Assembly (NCBI GenBank): GCA_947589585.1
Contig: CANQCA010000001.1
Location: 1 to 54,920, forward strand
Reading direction: 5' to 3'
From: an uncultured Clostridia bacterium
GTDB lineage: Bacteria; Bacillota; Clostridia; Christensenellales; Borkfalkiaceae
DNA length: 54,920 nt
In this document: piece by piece, positions 18,017 to 24,181 of the stretch
Position numbering within the stretch: position 1 is the first letter of the stretch
How the letters are laid out: every line of letters begins with the position of its first letter
Notes under the pieces: model-generated
The model's input: the letters and a program-made list of their open reading frames with translations, nothing else
The model's database searches: none
Told to the model about the DNA's origin: nothing
Position numbers and translations under genes: made by a program

Positions 18017-18049
18017 CAAAAAAACACCGACGGGCGTCGGTGTTTTTTT
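18017..18049. terminator. Bidirectional terminator next to the PadR fusion gene
   Basis: Near-perfect stem AAAAAACACCGAC / GTCGGTGTTTTTTT with a GGGC loop. It ends the minus-strand PadR fusion gene and can act in both directions. Confidence 0.85.
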
Positions 18050-18057
18050 ATACGCAT

Positions 18058-20439
18058 TTATTGTTTCTTCTTGGGGCGGGTGAGGATGTAGTAGCAAATG
18101 CCGAAGATGACGATCCCGAAGAAGAAGATGATGGGGACGACGATGAAGGTCGCAAGGTCGGAAGTGCTCGTAAAGTCGATCTTTGCCGAGAGGGCGACGA
18201 TGAACGTGATCACGATGGTAAGGGCATAGCCGACGACTGCATTGATAAGCGCGGGGCCGTTCCTTCGTATCGAACGTGCGCCGTAGTGGTTCGCATAGGC
18301 GAGACCGGTGACGAGAAGAACGACGACGCCGATCGCCCAGATGAAATAGGGGAAGTAGAGGGGAATGCCGTATTTCTCTCTCACGGCCATCACGATGGCC
18401 CCTTCGACGATGCAAACAAAGAGGAGCACGATGGCGGAGAGGAAGAGCATCTTTCCCTTATGGACGGTGTTGACGATATCTTCCTCGACCTTGGCGGGCA
18501 TGCCGCCGCCCGTCGTCGTGACGCGGATCCCGTCGCGTGAAGCACGCATCTCGAGGTCGTGGAAATCGATCCCGTCGAGCGGGCGTGCATATGCCGCGGC
18601 GTCGCCCCCATGTTCGGGCCGGTTGGCTCCCGCATAGATGCGGCGGACGACGGAACGGTATTCCTGCTCGGCCGCGGAGGCATCGAGCTCACCGTCTTCT
18701 TCCTTCCGTGCGGAAGAATTTACGAGGTCGAGATAGTTTTTGTGAAGGATCTGCTGTTCGCGCTGGCGGAAGATAACTTCTTGCTCCTGTAAGATCCTGC
18801 GTTCCTGATCGGCGAGCTCCTGCACATGCGCCCTGCGCTCGGCGCTGAGCTGTTCGTCCCTTTGGCGGAGAAGATCGGCGAAACGGCTGCGCTCCTGCGC
18901 ATAGAAGGCTTCCCGCTCGTTGAATTGCTGTTCGCGTTCTTCGATGATGCGTTTTCTCGAGGCTTCTTCCTCGTCGAGGATGCGCTTTCTCTCAAGCTCC
19001 TCAGCGGCGAGCGTGGACTTTTTGGCGGCCTCTTCAGCCTCAAGTGCGGCGCGTCTCACAGATTCAGCCTCTTCGAAGGCGCGCTTTCTCTCGGCCTCCT
19101 CGGCATCGAGCTTTGCCTTGCGGGCCTCGGCTTCCTCATCGAGAATACGCCTGCGCTCGCTCTCTTCCGCCTCCAAAGCGGCGCGGCGGGCGGCTTCTTC
19201 CTCGTCCATGGCGCGGCGCCTCTCCTCGAGACGGGCGGCCTCTTCGGCGAGGGCGGCTTCCTTTTGCTCCTGCTCTGCATTGGCGATGGTGATCTGCTCC
19301 CTGCGCATCGCCTCGAGACGTTCACGCTCTGCGGCAAGGGCCTGCTCGCGGGTCGCGATCTCCTGTTCACGCCATGCGAGTTCGCTGTCGGCGGCGTCCT
19401 CGTGCGCTTTTACCTCCTCTTCAAAGAGCTGCTTCTCTTCCTCATGGGCTTTTACTTCCTCTTCGAGGCGAAGCTTTTCCTCTTCGTGCAGACGGACCTC
19501 CTCCGCAAAGAGAAGGCGGTCTTCCTCGTGGGCTTTGACCTCTTCCTCGAGGCGTATCTTTTCTTCTTCGTGCGCCTTGAGTTCTTCCTCGAAGAGCTGT
19601 CTTTCCTCCTCATGCGCCTTGAGTTCTTCCTCGAAGAGCTGTTTTTCCTCTTCGTGCGCTTTTACTTCTTCCTCGAAGAGCTGCTTTTCTTCCTCATGCG
19701 CCTTGACCTCTTCTTCGAGGCGAAGTTTTTCTTCCGCATGGGCTTTTACTTCCTCTTCGAAGAGTTGCTTTTCTTCCTCATGCGCCTTGACCTCTTCTTC
19801 GAGACGAAGTTTTTCTTCCTCATGCGCCTTGACCTCTTCTTCGAGACGAAGTTTTTCTTCCTCGAGAGATTTGCGCTCCTCCTCGAGCTCGGCATTTTTA
19901 CGGGCGAACTCTTCGCTCAGGCGTGCCCGTTCCAAAGAATCATCGAAAACGGGTTCATAGTCGAGCTCCTCGCCTTCGCCCTCGCGGGAGGGGACGCGGG
20001 AGGTCGAGCTGCGCAGAACACGCATGTCCACCTGCGTGGGGGCGGGATTGTTGAAGTCGAAATCCTTATCCGAAATGAGCGAGTCGATGACCGTTCTCGA
20101 ATATTCCCACTCCGATTGGTTTTGCTCAGAGACGAGCTTTCCTTCATCGGTGAGGGAGAAATATTTCCTTCTGCCGCCCGCGACGGAGCCACCCCAATAG
20201 GAAGTCACATAGCCGTTCTTTTCGAGGCGCTTGAGCGCGCTGTAGAGGGAGGGCTCTTTGAGGGAATACTGCCCGTGGCTCTTGCGCTCGATCTCGGACA
20301 TGATCTCGTAGCCGTATTTATCTCCGTCGTAGAGTGCACGCAAGATTATGGTATTGATATGCCCGCGGATGAGATCGGAACTTATCGACTTATCGTCCTT
20401 TTGTTCTTTGACTTCATCGGGAGCGAATTCATCATCCAT
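18058..20439 (-). CDS. PadR-type DNA-binding domain fused to a repetitive coiled coil and four membrane spans
   Basis: A 793-aa protein. Residues ~20-110 are a PadR winged helix: LIRGHINTIILRALYDGDKY, YGYEIMSEIE, SLYSALKRLEKNGYVTSYWG, GGRRKYFSLTDEGK. A linker leads to ~400 residues of coiled coil. Its first part (~186-336) is 11 tandem copies of a 14-residue unit EEEVKAHEEEKLRL or EEEVKAHEEEKQLF; the rest is Ala/Glu/Arg-rich. From ~663 on there are four hydrophobic spans (MLFLSAIVLLFVCIVEGAI; YFIWAIGVVVLLVTGLAY; AVVGYALTIVITFIVAL; FIVVPIIFFFGIVIFGICYY) and a basic tail. It would be a membrane-tethered regulator, with the coiled coil as a spacer or dimeriser. PadR proteins sense small molecules and often repress transporter genes; a divergent YkvI-like transporter starts 140 bp away. 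Ribosome site AAAGGAGGAAACGTCT. Confidence 0.85.
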   Translation of the reverse strand: MDDEFAPDEVKEQKDDKSISSDLIRGHINTIILRALYDGDKYGYEIMSEIERKSHGQYSLKEPSLYSALKRLEKNGYVTSYWGGSVAGGRRKYFSLTDEGKLVSEQNQSEWEYSRTVIDSLISDKDFDFNNPAPTQVDMRVLRSSTSRVPSREGEGEELDYEPVFDDSLERARLSEEFARKNAELEEERKSLEEEKLRLEEEVKAHEEEKLRLEEEVKAHEEEKQLFEEEVKAHAEEKLRLEEEVKAHEEEKQLFEEEVKAHEEEKQLFEEELKAHEEERQLFEEELKAHEEEKIRLEEEVKAHEEDRLLFAEEVRLHEEEKLRLEEEVKAHEEEKQLFEEEVKAHEDAADSELAWREQEIATREQALAAERERLEAMRREQITIANAEQEQKEAALAEEAARLEERRRAMDEEEAARRAALEAEESERRRILDEEAEARKAKLDAEEAERKRAFEEAESVRRAALEAEEAAKKSTLAAEELERKRILDEEEASRKRIIEEREQQFNEREAFYAQERSRFADLLRQRDEQLSAERRAHVQELADQERRILQEQEVIFRQREQQILHKNYLDLVNSSARKEEDGELDASAAEQEYRSVVRRIYAGANRPEHGGDAAAYARPLDGIDFHDLEMRASRDGIRVTTTGGGMPAKVEEDIVNTVHKGKMLFLSAIVLLFVCIVEGAIVMAVREKYGIPLYFPYFIWAIGVVVLLVTGLAYANHYGARSIRRNGPALINAVVGYALTIVITFIVALSAKIDFTSTSDLATFIVVPIIFFFGIVIFGICYYILTRPKKKQ
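19430..19880 (-). repeat. Tandem 42-bp repeats encoding a 14-residue coiled-coil unit
   Basis: About 11 imperfect in-frame copies of a 42-bp unit within the PadR fusion gene (KAHEEEK recurs every 14 residues). Neighbouring copies differ by a few bases. Unit length equals two heptads, so copy number can change without breaking the coil. Confidence 0.8.
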
Positions 20440-20464
20440 AGACGTTTCCTCCTTTGTTTCCTAT

Positions 20465-20493
20465 ATTTTACCACTTTGCATAGATTTTGTCAA
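20465..20493 (-). promoter_or_regulatory. Promoter of the PadR fusion gene
   Basis: Minus-strand TTGACA (20493-20488), 17-nt spacer, TAAAAT (20470-20465). A copy of the dispersed palindromic element lies 9 bp upstream of the -35 box. Confidence 0.82.
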
Positions 20494-20501
20494 TAGGAAA
20501 A

Positions 20502-20522
20502 TAGTACTATGTCAGACATAAT
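20502..20522 (+). repeat. Dispersed near-palindromic element, copy 3
   Basis: TAGTACTATGTCAGACATAA plus T. Its core TATGTC-A-GACATA is a perfect 6-1-6 palindrome. It lies between the divergent PadR fusion and transporter genes. Confidence 0.82.
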
Positions 20523-20579
20523 TTTTATAAAAAATTAAGATTTTCTCATAATTTGCACGAAAAACACATAGGAAAGCAT

Positions 20580-21932
20580 GTGAATATCTTGCAGGGGGCA
20601 TTTTTTATCGTCGGCGGAGCGATCGGTGCGGGATTTGTCTCGGGGGCCGAGCTCGTGCGCTTTTTTCCCTCTGCACAGTACTTTGCACCCGCGCTTTTTT
20701 CGGGGATCTGCTTCGCCTTTTTCTGCGCGCTCTTCCTGCATTTCGGCAAGGTCTATGGGGGATTCTATCCCACCCTTGTAAAATTTTTCGGAAGGGGAGC
20801 GGGCGCGGCGAGGATCGCCATCTCGATTCTCTTTCTCGTCCCGTCCGCGGCGATGCTTGCGGGGCTGGATGCGCTTTTGCCCGCTATCTCTCCGCTTCCG
20901 TCGATCGGCGGGGCATTGCTCTGCGCAATGGTCATCCGCCGGGGAACGGTCGGGGTGGGAAAACTGAACAGCATCCTCGTTCCCGCTTTGATCTTCTGCA
21001 TCTTTCTTTTCGGCGGGCGAACGCTCTCCTTCGGCGACATATCGTTCGGGGGAATGGGAGGTGGCCTTCTCTATGCCTCGCTCAACTGCTTTTTGATGGC
21101 GCCCGTGCTCATGGATGCGGGAAGGGATATGCGCAATATCGCTGCGCCCTGTTTGCTTGCGGCCGCCATCGTCTTCTTCTCGTCGATGTGCATTCTCGGA
21201 AGTATCCGTGCTTGCGGCGAGAGGGCATTATCCGCCGAGATGCCCTTCCTCTATGCCATGGGGGGAAGGCCTTTTGTAAAGTTCCCGCTCGCACTCGCCA
21301 TCCTCACCTCGCTCGCATCTTCTCTCTATCCGCTCCTTCGTCTCCTCGAAAAGTTTCCGGGCAAGATAAAAACGGCCGCAAAGGGCGGAATGCTCCTTGC
21401 GGCCTTCGCACTCTCCCGCATCGGTCTTACGGGGATCGTGCAATATATCTACCCCGTGGAGGGGATGCTCGGCATATGCTTTTCAGTTTTCGGTATTTTT
21501 CAGGAGTATTTTCTCGAGAAGCACCACAAGAAAGTACATCCCCGCCGCGAGAACGCACAAGATCAGGGTGGCGCTCATCACGAGGTCGAGGCGGAACACC
21601 TGCCCGCCGTAGACGATAAGGTACCCGAGCCCGGCCCGCGAGACGATGTATTCTCCCATGATGGACCCGATCCACGCCATGCCGACGTTTACTTTCAGCA
21701 TGGAGATGAATGCGGGAAGGGAAGAGGGCACGACGAGCCTCGTGAGGATCTGAAACTTGCTCGCACCCATCGACCTGAGGAGGAGCATCTTATTCTTATC
21801 TGTTTCGATGAAGGCGGAGAGCATGTGCATGATCGCCACGATCACGCCGACGAGTACGGTCATGAACAGGATCGCCGTGCTGCCCGTCCCGAACCAGATG
21901 ATGATGAGCGGCCCCAAAGCGATCTTGGGTAA
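20580..21932 (+). CDS. YkvI-like membrane transporter; frame runs on through the convergent permease gene
   Basis: A multi-span integral membrane protein resembling the YkvI family of the APC superfamily: VNILQGAFFIVGGAIGAGFV then SGAELVRFF at the start, and about nine further hydrophobic segments to ~residue 300. The GTG at 20580 with AGGAAAG 5 nt upstream is preferred to a TTG at 20553 that lacks a ribosome site. Membrane character stops at about position 21490. From there the frame continues ~440 nt as a highly charged His/Asp/Glu-rich tail that is antisense to the ABC permease gene. That tail looks like loss of the original stop, not a real domain. Substrate unknown; regulation by the divergent PadR fusion is possible. 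Confidence 0.65.
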   Translation: MNILQGAFFIVGGAIGAGFVSGAELVRFFPSAQYFAPALFSGICFAFFCALFLHFGKVYGGFYPTLVKFFGRGAGAARIAISILFLVPSAAMLAGLDALLPAISPLPSIGGALLCAMVIRRGTVGVGKLNSILVPALIFCIFLFGGRTLSFGDISFGGMGGGLLYASLNCFLMAPVLMDAGRDMRNIAAPCLLAAAIVFFSSMCILGSIRACGERALSAEMPFLYAMGGRPFVKFPLALAILTSLASSLYPLLRLLEKFPGKIKTAAKGGMLLAAFALSRIGLTGIVQYIYPVEGMLGICFSVFGIFQEYFLEKHHKKVHPRRENAQDQGGAHHEVEAEHLPAVDDKVPEPGPRDDVFSHDGPDPRHADVYFQHGDECGKGRGHDEPREDLKLARTHRPEEEHLILICFDEGGEHVHDRHDHADEYGHEQDRRAARPEPDDDERPQSDLG

Positions 21933-22301
21933 GGCGTTGATGACGACGATATAGGGTTCGAGCATCTTTCTGACGGTTTCGCTCCACCAGAGGGCGAGGG
22001 CGACGCCGTAGCCCACCGCAACGGCGATGGCAAAGCCCGCAAGCGTCTCCCAGAGCGTCGTCCCGATATGGTAGAAGAGGGTGCCGTCGTCGTAGAGCGA
22101 GGCGATGGTATTTGCGATGCGTGAGGGGGAACTCGTGAGGAAGGGGTCCACCCAGCCGAGATCGGCGGAGAGCTCCCAGAGTCCCAACAGAAGGACGAGA
22201 ATCCCGAGGCGCAACGACCAGACGAGGGCGACGTTTTGCCTTCTTTTTTTGAGAAATTGCCTGTGTTCTGCGGAAAATCCCATTGATTTCTGCTTTTTCA
22301 T
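21483..22301 (-). CDS. ABC transporter permease (SsuC/TauC/ThiX class)
   Basis: A 272-aa inner-membrane permease. LRLGILVLLLGLWELSADLG begins the first span. The typical cluster WETLAGFAIAVAVGYGVALA and the EAA loop region (ALPKIALGPLIIIWFGTGS, then ...LLRSMGASKFQILTRLVVPSS) identify the nitrate/sulfonate/taurine/pyrimidine-precursor class. The start at 22301 has GGAAGGAG 8 nt upstream, and its ATG overlaps the ATPase stop (ATGA). It forms one unit with the ATPase and the binding protein. The 3' end is overlapped by the converging YkvI-like frame. Confidence 0.9.
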   Translation of the reverse strand: MKKQKSMGFSAEHRQFLKKRRQNVALVWSLRLGILVLLLGLWELSADLGWVDPFLTSSPSRIANTIASLYDDGTLFYHIGTTLWETLAGFAIAVAVGYGVALALWWSETVRKMLEPYIVVINALPKIALGPLIIIWFGTGSTAILFMTVLVGVIVAIMHMLSAFIETDKNKMLLLRSMGASKFQILTRLVVPSSLPAFISMLKVNVGMAWIGSIMGEYIVSRAGLGYLIVYGGQVFRLDLVMSATLILCVLAAGMYFLVVLLEKILLKNTEN

Positions 22302-23035
22302 GCGTTCAACTCCTTCCAAAGTATTTCGAACCAGCCCGAAAATCCGTTCATCTCGCGTCTTCTCATGGGATTTTTCTCCTCTCCGAAATCGAGAGTATGC
22401 TCATGCGTGACGCGGGCGGGACGGGGAGATAAGACGAGGATGCGGTCGGCGAGTGAAATGGCCTCGGAGATATCGTGGGTGATGAGAAGGGCGGTCTTTC
22501 CCTCGCTGCGGATGATCCCGGAAACGTCCTCGGTCACATTCAGGCGGGTCTGATAGTCGAGCGCGGAGAAGGGCTCGTCGAGCAGGAGGACGTCGGGGTC
22601 GGTCGCAAGCGTACGGATGAGCGCCGCCCGCTGCCGCATCCCGCCCGAAAGCGCGGAGGGATAGCTCTGAAGAAAGTCGCCGAGCCCGTATTTTCTTGCA
22701 AGCGCTCTGGCGCGTTCGCAATTTTCTTCCGTCTTGATATGTTTGATCTCGAGGGGAAGGAAGATGTTCTTCTCCACCGTCCTCCAGCCGAAGAGCTCAT
22801 CGCGCTGCAGCATATAGCCGCAACTGCCCTGCCGTTCCACCAAGCCCTCCGAGGGCTTCAGCAGCCCTGCCGCGAGGGAGAGGAGGGTGGTTTTTCCGCA
22901 TCCGGAAGGCCCGATGACGGCGACGAATTCTCCTTCCGAAACGCTGAACGAGAGCGCATCCGCAGCTTTGGTCTCGCCGAGCTTTGTGTGATAGATAAGG
23001 GATACACCGGAAAAGCGCAACATTTCCTTTTTCAT
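22298..23035 (-). CDS. ABC transporter ATPase (SsuB/NrtD/ThiZ class)
   Basis: A 245-aa nucleotide-binding subunit. Walker A is GPSGCGKTTLL, the Q-loop is YMLQRDELFGW, the signature is LSGGMRQRAALIRTL, Walker B is VLLLDEPFSALD and the H-loop is LLITHDISEAI. The start at 23035 (MKKEMLRFSGVSL) has GGAAGG 9 nt upstream; a Met two codons earlier is possible. It energises the permease encoded just downstream on the same strand. Confidence 0.92.
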   Translation of the reverse strand: MKKEMLRFSGVSLIYHTKLGETKAADALSFSVSEGEFVAVIGPSGCGKTTLLSLAAGLLKPSEGLVERQGSCGYMLQRDELFGWRTVEKNIFLPLEIKHIKTEENCERARALARKYGLGDFLQSYPSALSGGMRQRAALIRTLATDPDVLLLDEPFSALDYQTRLNVTEDVSGIIRSEGKTALLITHDISEAISLADRILVLSPRPARVTHEHTLDFGEEKNPMRRREMNGFSGWFEILWKELNA

Positions 23036-23064
23036 ATGCATACCTTCCGTATTTCAGATGTCTG

Positions 23065-24069
23065 TTATTTTTTGAGGGACGCGTACACTTCCTTTACCAA
23101 GCTGTTGTCGACGAAGAGGGAGAACGGAGCACGCTCGGGAAGCTCGCCCGCCGAGGCGATGATGTCCTGAAGGCGCTCGAAGCTCTCCTCCGTCATTGCC
23201 ATATCCGTCGCCCACGAGTCGATGCGCTTGTAGTTCCGGATGCTCGTTTCAAGCGATTCTATGGAGGTATCCGCAAAGTGTTTTTCGAGATAGGGCGCGA
23301 TGGCCTCGGGCGTGTTGTTTTGGGCGAAGTCCACGGCGCGCAGCATGGCGCGGAGGAATCCTTTCGCCGTAGCTTCGTTTTTTGTGAGCCACGAGCGCTT
23401 TGCGATAAAGCTCGTGTAGGGGACGACGCCGCTCTCATCTCCGACTGCGGCGACGATAAAGCCCTTGCCCGCGGCCTGCACTTCGGATGCGGTCGGTTCG
23501 AACATCGTGCAATACTGTGCCGTTCCCTCGATGAAGGCCGCCGTCATGTTATTGAAGGAGACGTCGAAGTTGAGGTTGATATCCGTGTCCGTGAGGCCGT
23601 GTTCGCGCAAAATGTATTCAAAGGTCATCGCAGGGACGCCGCCCTGTCTTCCCGCCAGAATTTCCTTTCCCTTGAGGCTCTCCCAGGTAAAGGTATCGGC
23701 CTCGTCCTCGCGGGAGAGGAGGAAGGAGCCGTCGCGCTGCGTGAGCTGGCCGAAGACGGTGGGGATATCGCTCGTGCCGCCGAGGGCGACATAGAGCGCC
23801 GCCTCGGGTCCGCAGAACCCGATATCCGCGCCACCCGAGAGAACGGCCGCCATGGTGTTGTCGGCCCCGCCGCCGTTCGTAAGTTCGATCTTGATGCCTT
23901 CTTCCTCGAAGTAGCCGAGCGAATCGGCAAGGTACATCGGGGCATAAAAGATGGAATGTGTGACTTCGTTGAGACGGACCGTCGTAAGGCCGTCGTTTTC
24001 TCCGCCGCAGGCAGAGAGGGGAAGGAGGGCGAAGAGCGCCGCTCCGAGAATTGCGAAAGTTTTTTTCAT
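23065..24069 (-). CDS. NMT1/THI5-like ABC substrate-binding lipoprotein
   Basis: A 334-aa extracellular binding protein. The signal ends in LLPLSACGG, a lipobox with Cys21 as the likely anchor. VRLNEVTHSIFYAPMYLADS, LGYFEEEGIKIELTNGGGADN and LSGGADIGFCGPEAALYVA are typical of the THI5/SsuA-like fold, which binds thiamine precursors, aliphatic sulfonates or related ligands. No TPP riboswitch is visible in the short leader, so thiamine control cannot be claimed. The gene is first in a three-gene minus-strand operon with ATPase and permease. Confidence 0.88.
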   Translation of the reverse strand: MKKTFAILGAALFALLPLSACGGENDGLTTVRLNEVTHSIFYAPMYLADSLGYFEEEGIKIELTNGGGADNTMAAVLSGGADIGFCGPEAALYVALGGTSDIPTVFGQLTQRDGSFLLSREDEADTFTWESLKGKEILAGRQGGVPAMTFEYILREHGLTDTDINLNFDVSFNNMTAAFIEGTAQYCTMFEPTASEVQAAGKGFIVAAVGDESGVVPYTSFIAKRSWLTKNEATAKGFLRAMLRAVDFAQNNTPEAIAPYLEKHFADTSIESLETSIRNYKRIDSWATDMAMTEESFERLQDIIASAGELPERAPFSLFVDNSLVKEVYASLKK

Positions 24070-24121
24070 AATCCGCTCCGTGAAAATTGGAATAATATAT
24101 CTTATGTGGACGGTCGTTTAA

Positions 24122-24150
24122 TTGACAACGCCGAAAAAAAGAGATATAAT
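24122..24150 (+). promoter_or_regulatory. Promoter of valS
   Basis: TTGACA (24122-24127), 17-nt spacer, TATAAT (24145-24150). It leaves a leader of only ~25 nt, too short for a T-box. Confidence 0.85.
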
Positions 24151-24181
24151 CATAGGAGAAACACATTTCGCGAGATGGTAT

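Noticed and set aside
18826..20496. Long leucine/phenylalanine-rich + frame opposite the PadR fusion
   Set aside because: It is the complement of Glu/Lys-rich coiled-coil codons. It has no start signals, and the minus frame carries a clear domain, promoter and ribosome site.
24000..24125. TPP riboswitch upstream of the THI5-like binding protein
   Set aside because: The leader is too short and lacks the CUGAGA and GACC-type conserved elements.
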